A DNA stretch of 52,770 bases from Vannielia litorea (GTDB lineage: Bacteria > Pseudomonadota > Alphaproteobacteria > Rhodobacterales > Rhodobacteraceae): assembly GCF_018424695.1 (NCBI RefSeq), contig NZ_QTNQ01000023.1:1-52770 (forward strand), read 5' to 3'. Below the pieces are notes generated by a model. The model was not told the origin of the DNA. It was given only the letters and a program-made list of their open reading frames with translations, and ran no database searches. Of the stretch, positions 1-8,319 are shown piece by piece. The translations under genes and the position numbers were made by a program. Within the stretch, counting starts at the first letter, position 1. Each line of letters opens with the position of its first letter.

Positions 1-28
1 CATCGGGGCGGTGGGCAGATTGCCTATC

Positions 29-697
29 CTACGGGCCGTTCCACCAGAGCGAGAGGGTGACGGCGTAGGGTGTGGGTGTCCAGGCCCCCGCCGGGTGGCC
101 CGCAGCGCGCAGGGCGTCGGTGATCCAGGTGTTGCAGGTGCGAAAGAGGTGGAAGCGGCCATGGGCGGCGAAGAATGCATCGGTCTGGCTGAAGCCTGCG
201 CCGTGGATCGGCGGGCCGGCGCGGGTTTCGGCGATGAAGGCGAGGAGGGCGCTGTATTGGCCTGCCGTGAGGGTGAGGCGCGGGTAGTCGAACCCCTCGG
301 GCAGTGGGCCATAAACCTCGACGCGCAGAACCGAGGCATCGCCGGTGGCGGCCTTCAGCACGGTGGAGGCGGCCACGTCGGCATAGGTTCCGGCGGTGGT
401 GTAGAACCCGGCGGAACCCCACCCGACAACGAAGTGCCGCACGCCCGGTGCCGCCACCGGCACGCCGCCTTCTCTGGCGAAAGCGAGTGCAGCGCGAGTT
501 TCCTCGGTGGCGGGCAGGATGAAATCGTAGTGGATCCGCCCGGCGATCAGCCCGATCTCCACCGGCGGCCCCTCCCCCGGCGCCACATTGGCCATGCGGC
601 CCGGCACCAACCCGCCCAGCGCGGCGGCGGCGAGGTAGAGCAGCAGAGCGGCGAGCGGCCAGAGCAGGACGCGGCGCAGGAGGCGGGCGGCGCGCAT
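29..697 (-). CDS. TIGR02117/DUF2459 family membrane-anchored protein
   Basis: Protein of about 222 aa. It has one N-terminal hydrophobic segment (residues about 8-28, after MRAARLLRR) and then a soluble domain. The pattern HYDFILP, VGWGSAGFYTTAGTYADV, and near the end FRTCNTW followed by AAGHPAG and WTPTPYAV is that of the TIGR02117/DUF2459 family, whose function is unknown. The ATG at 697 was chosen because GGAGAG lies just upstream; an in-frame extension to 745 has no such signal. The preceding minus-strand gene ends at 700, so the two are almost joined and probably co-transcribed. Family call from motifs only. Confidence 0.72.
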   Translation of the reverse strand: MRAARLLRRVLLWPLAALLLYLAAAALGGLVPGRMANVAPGEGPPVEIGLIAGRIHYDFILPATEETRAALAFAREGGVPVAAPGVRHFVVGWGSAGFYTTAGTYADVAASTVLKAATGDASVLRVEVYGPLPEGFDYPRLTLTAGQYSALLAFIAETRAGPPIHGAGFSQTDAFFAAHGRFHLFRTCNTWITDALRAAGHPAGAWTPTPYAVTLSLWWNGP

Positions 698-699
698 CG

Positions 700-1023
700 T
701 CAGCTCTCCATGCTGACCTCGGCAACGGTGTCGCCCTCGAAGCACACCGAGAGCAGATAATCCGTCACCTCGCCGGGGAGGCTGAAATCATATGTGTCCA
801 CCACGCCGTCTTCCTCGGCCTCCCAAGACCCAACCAGGACGAGGGCGGAGAGCACCTGCGCGGGCGTGGGCTTCTCGGCGCAACAGAACCCAAGCCAGTA
901 AACCGGCTCCAGCGCGCCAAGGTGGTGAGAGTCGAAGAGCGTCGGGCCGTACGACCCCGCCTCGGTGCCGTGCAGCGCCGCGGTCCTGGCCCGCGTCGCC
1001 CGTTCCTTGCTGTCACCCGCCAC
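700..1023 (-). CDS. small conserved hypothetical protein
   Basis: About 107 aa, acidic. Visible segments are GPTLFDSHHLGALEPVYWLGF in two pieces, CCAEKPTPAQVLSALVLVGSW and DTYDFSLPGEVTDYLLSVCF. These suggest a small soluble domain, perhaps like DUF2004, but I do not firmly recognise it. The start is uncertain. The frame is open to a TTG at 1086, but a GTG at 1023 has GAGGG five bases upstream and is preferred. The gene ends three bases before the DUF2459 gene and likely shares its transcript. Confidence 0.5.
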   Translation of the reverse strand: MAGDSKERATRARTAALHGTEAGSYGPTLFDSHHLGALEPVYWLGFCCAEKPTPAQVLSALVLVGSWEAEEDGVVDTYDFSLPGEVTDYLLSVCFEGDTVAEVSMES

Positions 1024-1128
1024 CGCTGCCCTCGTCCCCCGCACCACGTTGGGACGCAGGCTGGCACGGTGGCCGGGAGGCGGCAAACCAAAAATGGAAT
1101 GCGCCGCAGGCGCGCAATTTAACAGCAG

Positions 1129-1803
1129 TCACACCGCCGATTGCGCGGCGTGCATGAAAACTGCGACGAAGAAGACGATGGAGGCGACGGCGACAAAGAA
1201 GTGCCAGATCGCGTTGTGAAAGCGCATCTGCCCGAGCATCAGGAAGAGCGTGCCGGCCGAGTAGAGCCCGCCGCCCACCGCCATCAGCACGATTACCGGG
1301 GTAGAGGTGACGGCTAGCAGATCCTGTCCGCCGATAAGCACCGCCCAGCCCATGCCAAGGCAAAGGCCCACGCCCACTGCCGTGGGTCGGCGCGGCAAGG
1401 CGAAGTTGGCCACGGTGCCCACCACCGCCAGCACCCAGATGAACACCAGCAGCCCCTGCCCTGCCCCGGCCAGGAGCGCGAAGGGCGTGTAGGTGCCCGC
1501 GATCTTGAGGTAGATCGCCGACTGATCGAAGCGAAGCAGGGTGCGCCGCCACTCCGGGCGCGGCAGGTGGTTGTAGAGCAGCGAGCAGGTGAGCATGGCA
1601 ATCAGCGTGCCCCCATAGATCGACACGCCGGTAATGCCCATCGCATCGCCGCGCCAGACCGCCGTGAGGGTGATGAGCACGGGCACCGCCCCCACCGCCA
1701 GCGCAAGGGCCGCGATATGCACCCAGGCATCCGTCAGCAGTTCCGCCCGGCTGTAGGGCCTAGAGGCGTGGGGCAGGATTGCAGCATCTGTCGCGTGAGT
1801 CAT
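1129..1803 (-). CDS. trhA: PAQR / hemolysin III family membrane protein (TrhA-like)
   Basis: 224 aa with seven hydrophobic segments. Family marks are the first membrane helix preceded by AELLTDAWVHIAAL, SLLYNHLP followed by RRTLLRFDQSAIYLKIAGTYTPF (read as consecutive pieces), and the C-terminal RFHNAIWHFFVAVAS. The serine, aspartate and three histidines at these positions form the likely metal site of PAQR proteins. The family is named hemolysin III, but its members are thought to act in membrane homeostasis. ATG at 1803. It faces DUF305 on the same strand with an 78-base gap. No partner gene suggests a specific role. Confidence 0.85.
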   Translation of the reverse strand: MTHATDAAILPHASRPYSRAELLTDAWVHIAALALAVGAVPVLITLTAVWRGDAMGITGVSIYGGTLIAMLTCSLLYNHLPRPEWRRTLLRFDQSAIYLKIAGTYTPFALLAGAGQGLLVFIWVLAVVGTVANFALPRRPTAVGVGLCLGMGWAVLIGGQDLLAVTSTPVIVLMAVGGGLYSAGTLFLMLGQMRFHNAIWHFFVAVASIVFFVAVFMHAAQSAV

Positions 1804-1881
1804 AGCTTTAACCTATGCCCCCGGCTCGCTCCTGCAACCATAATTGCCCCGGCCTAAGAAAACGTGACTTCCGTTGCCCGA

Positions 1882-2727
1882 TCATTGGGCACAGGACCAG
1901 AAGCCGCGATATCCGCGCGTCGGCCCCTGCGCGATGGCAAACACCAGCGCCGCATCGGAGCGGAAGCTCGCGTCCTCGCCCAGCGGCGTCACGGTCACTG
2001 CGAGCCTGTCCGCCTCGAAGCGCCCATCGCCGCCGCCGAGCCGAAGGTAGGTGCCGTTGAGCAGCATCACCGCCATGTCGCCCTCAGCGCTTGTCCAGAG
2101 TATCGGCGTGTCGGCCTCGGTCTGGCGAAAATTGCAGCCGCCGGTCGGCCCCTCGACCAGTTCGGCGGCCTCGGCGGCGGTCAGCGGGGCGGGGTAGAGA
2201 GTGGAGAGGCGCAGAGTGCTCAGTGCTCCTTCGACGCTGCCGGGGACGGGCGCAGGATCTTGGTAGGCGCGGTCAACGGTCCGGCCCGCTTCAAGCTCGG
2301 CGATGAGCCAGCGCATCTCGGCGATCTCTCGGCGCTGCGCGGCGATGATGCCATCGGCCAGATCGCGCACCCGTGCGTCCTCGATATCCGCGCGCCCCGA
2401 GGTCATCACCGCGATCGAATGATGCGGGATCATCGCCCGCATGTAGCTGAGGCCGCCAACCGTGGCCTGGCTGCGCACCAGCCAGAGCGTGAGGGCGAAG
2501 ACCACCGCCGCGCCTGCAAAGATGGCCAGCTTCAACACGCGACCCTGATACATCGCCCACATGAACCCCATCATGATCGCCGCCATCACAGCGCCCATCA
2601 GCAGCGCCATGTAAAGCCGCGTTTCCGAGAAGAAGACGTGCCCGAGCGCGTAGGTGTTGAGATACATCAGGGCAAACATCACCACGGTCGAGGTGGCGAT
2701 CATGGCGGCGAAGCGGGTGTAGGTCAT
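1882..2727 (-). CDS. DUF305 domain protein with N-terminal membrane segments
   Basis: 281 aa. Three hydrophobic segments occupy about residues 5-90 (including FFSETRLYMALLMGAVMAA). They are followed by a DUF305 region starting YMRAMIPHHSIAVMTSGRA, where the paired histidines are the family hallmark, then AQRREIAEMRWLI. DUF305 domains are four-helix, ferritin-like bundles often linked to metal handling. A C-terminal part of about 110 aa (LWTSAEGDMAVMLLNGTYLR) lies beyond the usual domain and may be a separate sensor or binding module. Start supported by GGAGG upstream of the ATG at 2727. Domain call confident; function unknown. Confidence 0.8.
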   Translation of the reverse strand: MTYTRFAAMIATSTVVMFALMYLNTYALGHVFFSETRLYMALLMGAVMAAIMMGFMWAMYQGRVLKLAIFAGAAVVFALTLWLVRSQATVGGLSYMRAMIPHHSIAVMTSGRADIEDARVRDLADGIIAAQRREIAEMRWLIAELEAGRTVDRAYQDPAPVPGSVEGALSTLRLSTLYPAPLTAAEAAELVEGPTGGCNFRQTEADTPILWTSAEGDMAVMLLNGTYLRLGGGDGRFEADRLAVTVTPLGEDASFRSDAALVFAIAQGPTRGYRGFWSCAQ

Positions 2728-2787
2728 CGGGGGCCTCCTGCGGTGTCATCTGACACCTCAACCCCCCTCCAGTGCTGGAAGGTTCCG

Positions 2788-2821
2788 AAAAAGGCAAACG
2801 GCCGCCCGAGTGGGGCGGCCG
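2788..2821 (-). terminator. Rho-independent terminator of the Fo ATP synthase operon
   Basis: Read on the minus strand, a 9-bp GC stem (2813-2821 with 2800-2808, CGGCCGCCC/GGGCGGCCG) is followed by TTTGCCTTTTT. It lies 22 bases after the atpF stop. Confidence 0.85.
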
Positions 2822-2843
2822 CTGCGAAGGGTTCTCGGCGCGC

Positions 2844-3410
2844 TCAGTGCAGTTTGGCACCGGCCTCGTCGATGGCGCTGTCGATCAGCTTGTTGGCCTC
2901 GGCGTCGCCCATCTGCTTGGCGATCACGTCACCCGCCGCGGCCACGGCCACCTGCACCGCACGATCACGCACGGAGCGGACGGCGGAGGCTTCGGCAGAA
3001 GCGATCTGGTCATCGGCAGCAGCAAGGCGGCGAGCGATGGATTTCTCCAGGTCGGCCTTGGCCACCTCGGCGGCGATCTTCGCCTCCTCCTTGGCGTGGG
3101 CCACGATGCGCTCGGCCTGCTCGGCCACCTCGGCCTGCTTGCGCTCGAAGGAGGCCAGAACTGTCTGGGCTTCCTCACGCAGGGCGCGGGCCTCGTCCAG
3201 CTCGGCACGGATCGTGTCGGACCGCTTGTCGAGCATGCCTGCGATCATCGAGGGCACCTTGAAGAACAGGAGCACGCCGATGAAAAGCAGGAAGGCAACG
3301 AGCACAACGAAGTTGGAGTTGCGCAGTGAGAAGGCCGGGCCGGAGGCCGCCAGCACGGGCGAGGCTGCAAGGGTGATGGCAGCGGTGGTGAGCCAGAAGC
3401 GGATCATCAT
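2844..3410 (-). CDS. atpF: F0F1 ATP synthase subunit b
   Basis: 188 aa peripheral-stalk subunit of Fo. The N-terminus reads as a cleavable or anchoring hydrophobic stretch (TTAAITLAASPVLAA). It is followed by the membrane helix FVVLVAFLLFIGVLLFFKV, then the typical basic/hinge region MLDKRSDTIRAELDEARAL and a long Ala/Glu-rich coiled coil. It is the last gene of the operon. A GTG (3413) and ATGs at 3410 and 3407 are all in frame. The ATG at 3410 overlaps the b' stop as TGATG and has AGGAG at good spacing, so it was chosen. A terminator follows. Confidence 0.95.
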   Translation of the reverse strand: MMIRFWLTTAAITLAASPVLAASGPAFSLRNSNFVVLVAFLLFIGVLLFFKVPSMIAGMLDKRSDTIRAELDEARALREEAQTVLASFERKQAEVAEQAERIVAHAKEEAKIAAEVAKADLEKSIARRLAAADDQIASAEASAVRSVRDRAVQVAVAAAGDVIAKQMGDAEANKLIDSAIDEAGAKLH

Positions 3411-3991
3411 CACGAGGCTCCTTTCAGCCGGGCTTCGACGGCGGCGTTTACCGCCTTGGCATCGGCCTTGCCGCCCAGGGCCGCGACAATCTCGCCGGCC
3501 GTGTCCTTGGCGACCTCTTCGGCAGAGGCCAGTGCGCCTTCGCGGATCTCGGCGATCTTTGCCTCCGCCTCCGACGTACGGGCGGCGATCTCGGCATCGG
3601 CCTTGGCGATGGCGGCGTCGACCTCTTTCTGCACCTCGGCCTTGGCGTCGGCGGCAATGGCCTGCGCCTCGGCGCGGGCATCGGCCAGCGCCTTTTCGTA
3701 GGCTTTCTCGGCCTCGGCGGCCTTCATCTTGAATTCTTCGGCTGCCGCGATGTCATTGGTGATCGTGCCCGAGCGCTCGGCCAGAACCGCGGCGATGCGC
3801 GGCAGGGCGATGCGGCTCAGCACGAAGTAGATCGCGACGAGCGTGACGAGGAGCCAGAAGATCTGGTTGGGGAACCAGTCGAAGCACAGCTGCGGCATGC
3901 CGATGGCGCCGCCATCGGGCCCGACACAGCGGCCAGCCGCCTCGATATCGGCGGGGCTGACGTGCTCGGCTACAGAGTTTTCAGTTGCCAT
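3410..3991 (-). CDS. atpF2: F0F1 ATP synthase subunit b'
   Basis: 193 aa second b-type stalk subunit, as found in photosynthetic and related alphaproteobacteria, where b and b' form a heterodimer. An N-terminal tail of about 50 aa ([20 protein letters not shown]) precedes the membrane helix [19 protein letters not shown]. The rest is an Ala/Glu/Lys heptad-rich helix ending ...[13 protein letters not shown]. The ATG at 3991 was chosen because GGAGAG sits just upstream; the longer frame to 4021 has no signal. The stop overlaps the start of atpF by one base. Confidence 0.93.
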   Translation of the reverse strand: MATENSVAEHVSPADIEAAGRCVGPDGGAIGMPQLCFDWFPNQIFWLLVTLVAIYFVLSRIALPRIAAVLAERSGTITNDIAAAEEFKMKAAEAEKAYEKALADARAEAQAIAADAKAEVQKEVDAAIAKADAEIAARTSEAEAKIAEIREGALASAEEVAKDTAGEIVAALGGKADAKAVNAAVEARLKGAS

Positions 3992-4071
3992 GGGCTCTCT
4001 CCGGAAACCTTTCAGGGACACCGGGGGACGCGGATCGCTGCCCCCCGGCCGTAAGGATCAGAAGGTTTGCC

Positions 4072-4308
4072 TCAGACGGCGAACATCAGCAGAAGCGCGA
4101 CGAGGAACGAGAAGATCCCCAGGGCTTCCGCGAAGGCGATGCCGATGAACATGGTGGCCGTCTGGCCGCCGGCCGCAGAGGGGTTGCGCAGGGCGCCAGA
4201 GAGGAAGTTGCCCACCACGTTGCCCACACCGATGGCAGCGCCGCCCATGCCCACAGAGGCAAGGCCTGCACCGATGAAAGCACCCATTTGAACGATATCG
4301 CCTTCCAT
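4072..4308 (-). CDS. atpE: F0F1 ATP synthase subunit c
   Basis: 78 aa, two membrane helices joined by the polar loop [10 protein letters not shown]. The proton-binding acid is the Glu in [10 protein letters not shown] of the second helix. The first helix has the glycine repeat [17 protein letters not shown] that packs the c-ring. AAGGAG lies upstream of the ATG. It is placed between subunit a and b' as expected, with 80 bases to b', which may allow the high c-ring expression. Confidence 0.97.
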   Translation of the reverse strand: MEGDIVQMGAFIGAGLASVGMGGAAIGVGNVVGNFLSGALRNPSAAGGQTATMFIGIAFAEALGIFSFLVALLLMFAV

Positions 4309-4363
4309 GTCGAATTCTCCTTACGTTGGAATTGGCTAGAAACTTGAGATCCTGTGCCCCGGC

Positions 4364-5140
4364 TCAGTGAGACGGGTGCAGCGCGTCTTTCAGGTACACG
4401 CAGGTCAGGATGGTGAAGACATAGGCCTGGATGAAGGCCACGAGCAGCTCGAGCGCGTAGATCGCGGTGATCGCCAGGATCGACAGCGGCGTGACCGCGA
4501 TGCCGACGGCGGAAAACAGGATCAGCGGGGCAAAGGCTGCGAAGACTTTGATCACGGCGTGACCGGCCATCATGTTGCCCATCAGACGGATGGAGTGGCT
4601 GACGGGCCGCACGAAGTAGCTGATGACCTCGATCAGCGCCAGGATCGGGCGCAGCGCGAGCGGCGCGGAGGAGACCCAGAACAGCTCGAGGAAATGCGCG
4701 CCGTTCTTCACGAAGCCGATCACGGTGACCGAGATGAAGACGAAGAGCGCCAGAACCACCGTGACCGCGAGATGCGAGGTGGTGGTGAAGGCATAGGGCA
4801 GCAGGCCCAGCATGTTCGCCAGCAGGATGAACATGAACAGCGTCATGATGTAGGGGAAGTACTTCAGCCCATCCTTGCCGCAGACATCCTCGATCATCTT
4901 GTGCACCAGGCCATAGGCCATCTCGGCGATCGACTGGCTGCGGGTGGGGATGACCGCGCGGCGGCGGGTGCCGATGACCAGAAGCAGGATCACGCAGAGC
5001 ACGGTCAGCGCCATCCAGAGCGTCACGTTAGTGGGGGTGTACCAGGCCACCGCGCCGTCCCCGAAGAGCGGCTTGACCATGAACTGGTCCATCGGGTGGA
5101 ATGCGAGGCTGTCCTCTGCGCCGTGGGCTTCAGTCGCCAT
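4364..5140 (-). CDS. atpB: F0F1 ATP synthase subunit a
   Basis: 258 aa polytopic membrane subunit forming the proton half-channels. The conserved arginine helix is visible as [16 protein letters not shown], followed by the C-terminal [20 protein letters not shown]. The N-terminus includes [20 protein letters not shown] precedes the ATG at 5140. It begins one base after the atpI stop, so the two are coupled. Confidence 0.97.
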   Translation of the reverse strand: MATEAHGAEDSLAFHPMDQFMVKPLFGDGAVAWYTPTNVTLWMALTVLCVILLLVIGTRRRAVIPTRSQSIAEMAYGLVHKMIEDVCGKDGLKYFPYIMTLFMFILLANMLGLLPYAFTTTSHLAVTVVLALFVFISVTVIGFVKNGAHFLELFWVSSAPLALRPILALIEVISYFVRPVSHSIRLMGNMMAGHAVIKVFAAFAPLILFSAVGIAVTPLSILAITAIYALELLVAFIQAYVFTILTCVYLKDALHPSH

Positions 5141-5141
5141 T

Positions 5142-5468
5142 TCAGTCCCTCTTCTCGTCCTCTGCCCGCGCTTTCGGGGCGTTTTGGAACTCTGCGGCCG
5201 TGCGCATCATCACGCGGACACCGGCGGCAAAGCCCAGCAATGTGAACACCACCAGGAAGAGGGGCAGCGTGCCGAACAGCACGTCGAGCCCATACCCGAC
5301 AGCAACGCCGATCCCGAGGCCCGAGACCAGCTCGATCACCATGCGCCAGCCCTGCGAGGCGGCGTGGTAGTGATCGTCTTTCGGAGGGGGCGGCGCGTAT
5401 TTGGCTTTATGCGCCGCGAGCTTGGCGTTCAGCTCGTGAAGTCGCTGCTCGTCGCCCGAGCCGGCCAT
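5142..5468 (-). CDS. atpI: AtpZ/AtpI family ATP synthase assembly protein
   Basis: 108 aa. A hydrophilic N-terminus ([19 protein letters not shown]) is followed by two membrane helices ([20 protein letters not shown] and [18 protein letters not shown]). This is the standard first gene of alphaproteobacterial Fo operons and helps c-ring assembly or Mg2+ handling in related bacteria. The ATG at 5468 was chosen over the longer frame to 5525 because AAGGGGG lies before it. Confidence 0.9.
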   Translation of the reverse strand: MAGSGDEQRLHELNAKLAAHKAKYAPPPPKDDHYHAASQGWRMVIELVSGLGIGVAVGYGLDVLFGTLPLFLVVFTLLGFAAGVRVMMRTAAEFQNAPKARAEDEKRD

Positions 5469-5627
5469 GCATGTGCCCCCTTCGACAGTTGGGCGGAACC
5501 TAGAAAGCGGGGCGGGTAGAGTCAATTGGCTGAATTTTCGCTCAAGTCATTGATTTTAATAACGAGCGCCAGCCTGTCGCAGGGCTGCACGCGCCATCCC
5601 TGACCAATCAAGAGCCCGTTTGCATAT

Positions 5628-5643
5628 TCAACCAAACGGTTGA
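5628..5643. promoter_or_regulatory. inverted repeat, possible ArsR-type operator
   Basis: TCAACC, four bases, GGTTGA: a perfect 6-bp dyad ending 31 bases before the ArsR-type gene. Dyads of this form are typical of ArsR-family operators, so autoregulation is a reasonable inference. Confidence 0.45.
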
Positions 5644-5674
5644 CGATTGCGCGGGGCCGCCCTACCGCTGCCGC

Positions 5675-6022
5675 ATGGCCCCGCGTCCGCGCCCCTCGCT
5701 CGATACCGTCTTCGCCGCCCTCGCCGACCCCACGCGGCGGGCGATCCTGACGATGTTGCTGGAGGATGACATGGCGGTGACCGACGTGGCCGAGCCCTTC
5801 GAGATGAGCCTTGCGGCGATCTCCAAGCACCTCACCATTCTCGCTGGCGCGGGGCTGATCACGCAGGAGAAGCGCGGGCGGGTGAAATGGTGCAAGCTGG
5901 AGCCCGACGCGATGAAGGGCGCAAGCGTCTGGATGCAGGGCTTCGGCCAGTTCGAGCCGGTCAATCTCGATGCCTTCGAGCGGTTCCTGGGCACGGAGCT
6001 GGGACTCGGCAGCGAGGAGTAG
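5675..6022 (+). CDS. ArsR family winged-helix transcriptional regulator
   Basis: 115 aa. Marks are LADPTRRAILTMLL (start of the winged-helix domain) and the recognition-helix region MSLAAISKHLTILAGAGLI followed by the wing EKRGRVKWCKLEP. No cysteine pair typical of metal sensors is seen: the single Cys is in the wing strand. It resembles the ArsR subgroup usually paired with an SRPBCC/AHSA1 protein, but no such partner is in the window. A dyad upstream suggests self-regulation. The ATG at 5675 gives the usual length. Confidence 0.88.
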   Translation: MAPRPRPSLDTVFAALADPTRRAILTMLLEDDMAVTDVAEPFEMSLAAISKHLTILAGAGLITQEKRGRVKWCKLEPDAMKGASVWMQGFGQFEPVNLDAFERFLGTELGLGSEE

Positions 6023-6028
6023 CCGGGC

Positions 6029-6100
6029 GGGGCTGCTCTGAAGGGCCCGCTCGGTCCTCATCGCAGGTGCGACTAAGACCGCGAAGGCCGATGAGCTGCC
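6029..6100. repeat. 72-bp interspersed repeat, copy A
   Basis: Most diverged of three related elements (others at 16698 and 49764). It begins GGGGCTGCTCT and contains CTCATCG at 6057-6063 and CGATGAG at 6089-6095, which can pair. CGGTC/GACCG arms lie inside. It sits between the convergent ArsR and LysR genes. Confidence 0.7.
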
Positions 6101-6103
6101 TGC

Positions 6104-6988
6104 TCAGAAGCTGCCCGGGTCGAAATCCTCCTTGAGGTGGGTAAGGATCGACTGAACCTTGGCCGTGCGGTGCAGATCCACGTGCGTTACCAGCCAGACG
6201 GTCGCTGTCCACTCGGGCTTGGAGGGCATCATCTGCACCAGGTCCGGCGACCGCTCGCCCATGGCCACCGGCAGGAAGCCCACGCCAGCCCCCGCGCGGA
6301 TCGCATCCACGACCGAGCGCTGCGCCGAGGCGCGGTAACTTATGCAGCGGTCGGGCACCATCTCGTGCAGCCAACGATAGAAGGGCGCGCGGCTTTCGCG
6401 GTCATCCTCCGTCACAAAGCGGTGCCGGGCCATGTCGCCTTCGTCGAGCGCGCCCATCTCTGCCACGTAATCCTGAGTGGCATAAAGCGCGTGGCTCAAC
6501 TCGAAAAACTTCTGCACCACGTTGTCAGGCTGGTCGGGCCGCTTTCCGGCGCGAATGGCCACATGGGCCTCGCCATACTCTAGCCGGAAGAGCCGCTCGT
6601 CGGTCATGAAGCGCAGCACCACCTGTGGGTTGGCGCGGCTGTAGCGGGCCAGCGTGGCGGAGAGCGAGGGCGAGAGCGACGGGATCGAGGTGACGATCAG
6701 CTCGCCCGTCACCTCCTCGCCCCGGCCCTTGATCCGGCCCGCAAGCTGCGAAAACTGGTCATCGGTGGCCTTTGCCACCTGCAACAGGTCCAGTCCGGCC
6801 TCGGTGGCGGTGTAGCCCCGCGCGTGGCGCTGGAAAAGCTTGGTGCCCAGCCGCTGCTCCAGCGCGTCGATGTGGCGGATCACGGTGGCGTGGTGCACGC
6901 CCAACGCATCCGCCGCGCCCGACACTGTGCCGACCCGCGCCACGTGGTAAGCGGTGCGCACCTCGTCCCAGGCATCAAGGCTGTTCAT
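6104..6988 (-). CDS. LysR family transcriptional regulator
   Basis: 294 aa. An N-terminal helix-turn-helix (AYHVARVGTVSGAADALGV, then HHATVIRHIDALEQRLGTKL) is followed by a LysR substrate domain (ELIVTSIPSLSPSLSATLAR). The substrate part is divergent (HVAIRAGKRPD, FLPVAMGERSPDL), so the ligand cannot be named. GGAGGG stands six bases before the ATG at 6988; the longer frame to 7027 lacks support. The divergent neighbour is the amidoligase gene 326 bases away, a possible target. Confidence 0.88.
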   Translation of the reverse strand: MNSLDAWDEVRTAYHVARVGTVSGAADALGVHHATVIRHIDALEQRLGTKLFQRHARGYTATEAGLDLLQVAKATDDQFSQLAGRIKGRGEEVTGELIVTSIPSLSPSLSATLARYSRANPQVVLRFMTDERLFRLEYGEAHVAIRAGKRPDQPDNVVQKFFELSHALYATQDYVAEMGALDEGDMARHRFVTEDDRESRAPFYRWLHEMVPDRCISYRASAQRSVVDAIRAGAGVGFLPVAMGERSPDLVQMMPSKPEWTATVWLVTHVDLHRTAKVQSILTHLKEDFDPGSF

Positions 6989-7084
6989 CCGTCGCCCTCC
7001 GGCTGTAATCTGTTCACCGTCCAACATGAACCACGACCTTCCTGTTATCTGTGCGCTTTCGCAAGGGCTGGCGGCTCGGGTAAC

Positions 7085-7097
7085 CTGAACCGTTCAG
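7085..7097. promoter_or_regulatory. CTGAACcGTTCAG dyad, TetR-type operator candidate
   Basis: Perfect 6-bp half sites around one base. The sequence resembles operators of AcrR/TetR-type repressors. No TetR gene lies in the window, so a distant regulator would be needed. Inference from pattern only. Confidence 0.35.
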
Positions 7098-7215
7098 TAT
7101 AGTTTATCATCTCTTCCCCCATGCGCAAGAAGGCACCGCAGAATTTTGCGGGTATCAAGTCACATCCTGCCAAAACCCCGGATCGTGAGGTGGTGTGAGC
7201 TATACGCGCGGGGGC

Positions 7216-7248
7216 GCGCTTTTCTTCGCGGCAAAATAAGAAAAGCGC
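7216..7248. repeat. 11-bp inverted repeat upstream of the amidoligase
   Basis: GCGCTTTTCTT at 7216-7226 and AAGAAAAGCGC at 7238-7248, perfect, 11-base loop. It could form a hairpin in the leader of the amidoligase mRNA. It is not followed by a T-run on the plus strand, so a simple terminator is unlikely. Confidence 0.5.
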
Positions 7249-7314
7249 CCATCCGATTTGCGCAGGGGCGGCAGGTTGCATGAAACCGGATGGGCTGCGG
7301 TGCGTTCTTGGGTC

Positions 7315-8319
7315 ATGCAATCGCTCGCCCAGATGATCCCCGTAGATCGCCCGCTCCCCCTGCCCCGCACGAAAACCGCCGAGGGCGATCCGCGCCACAT
7401 TGGCGTGGAGATCGAATTGGGCGGCCTCGACGAAGCGGAGGTGGCCCGGATCGTGGCGGAGACCTGCGGCGGCACGCCACACCAGACCGCAACCTTCGAC
7501 TGGCTCGTGGAAGGCGGTCCGCTGGGGGACGTTGAGGTTTACCTCGATACATCGTTCCGCAAGGACGGCGGCACGCTGGTGGAGACGGCGATCGAGACGG
7601 CACGGGGCGTGCTGCCGGTGGAGATCGTGACAGCGCCGGTCGCCCCGGACGAAATTGCAACGCTCGACACGCTCTGCGCCGCCTTGCGCGACGCAGGCGC
7701 CCGTGGCAGCCGGGACGGGGTGCTGCTTGGCTTCGGGGTGCACTTCAACCCGCAGGTGGTTTCGACCGAACTTGACGACATACTTCCCACCCTGCGCGCC
7801 TTTGCCCTGCTTGAAGATACACTGCGCGCGATGGACCCGATCGACCCCTCGCGCCGTGCCCAGCCCTTCGTGGACCGCTGGCCCAAGACGTTGGTGGACG
7901 CTCTGGCTGAGGGCGACTTCGCCGATCTGGCGGCGCTGATCGACTGCTATCTGGAAAACGCGCCCTCGCGGAACTACGACCTCGACGCGCTGCCGCTGTT
8001 CATGGAGATCGACGCGGAGAAGGTGGAAGCGGCGGAGCACGGGCTGGGCGGCGTGTCAGCGCGGCCTACCTGGCACTACCGGATGCCCGACTGCCGGGTG
8101 GACGAACCGCAATGGTCGCTGGCCTACGAGTGGAACCGCTGGGTGCTGGTCGAGGAGGTGGCCCGAGACAGCGCGCTGCTAGAGAGCCTTGCCGCCGAGT
8201 GGGCCCGGCACCGCGACGAAGGGTTGCTCTCGCGCCGCAGCGACTGGGCCGAACGCGCCGGGGCCATGGTGGCCGAGGCCGGGCTGATGCCGAGCCAGAC
8301 CCGCGACAACGCGGCATGA
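7315..8319 (+). CDS. amidoligase-family enzyme (Amidoligase_2)
   Basis: About 334 aa. It carries the glutamine-synthetase-like amidoligase signature HIGVEIELGGLDEAEVARIV near the N-terminus, ETAIETARGVLPVEIVTAPV as metal/ATP-site strands, and GFGVHFNPQV, whose His and Asn match the catalytic strand of GS-like ligases. These enzymes join an amine to a carboxylate using ATP. The gene overlaps the next, a class-I glutamine-amidotransferase-like hydrolase, by ATGA; the pair is a known amidoligase context that suggests making and trimming of a gamma-glutamyl-type amide. The start is uncertain: ATG 7315 is preferred, with TTG 7258 and ATG 7333 also open, and none has a strong ribosome site. Confidence 0.83.
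   Translation: MQSLAQMIPVDRPLPLPRTKTAEGDPRHIGVEIELGGLDEAEVARIVAETCGGTPHQTATFDWLVEGGPLGDVEVYLDTSFRKDGGTLVETAIETARGVLPVEIVTAPVAPDEIATLDTLCAALRDAGARGSRDGVLLGFGVHFNPQVVSTELDDILPTLRAFALLEDTLRAMDPIDPSRRAQPFVDRWPKTLVDALAEGDFADLAALIDCYLENAPSRNYDLDALPLFMEIDAEKVEAAEHGLGGVSARPTWHYRMPDCRVDEPQWSLAYEWNRWVLVEEVARDSALLESLAAEWARHRDEGLLSRRSDWAERAGAMVAEAGLMPSQTRDNAA

Larger units (their letters stand above)
6989..7314. other. intergenic region between LysR and amidoligase genes
   Basis: About 326 bases without a supportable gene. It holds a 13-base dyad at 7085-7097 and an 11-bp inverted repeat at 7216-7248, listed separately, and must contain the divergent promoters. No RNA gene recognised. Confidence 0.6.

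Noticed and set aside
1864..3732. 622-codon plus-strand frame opposite DUF305 and the ATP synthase b genes
   Set aside because: Low-complexity Arg/Ser/Pro translation, antisense to well-supported genes.
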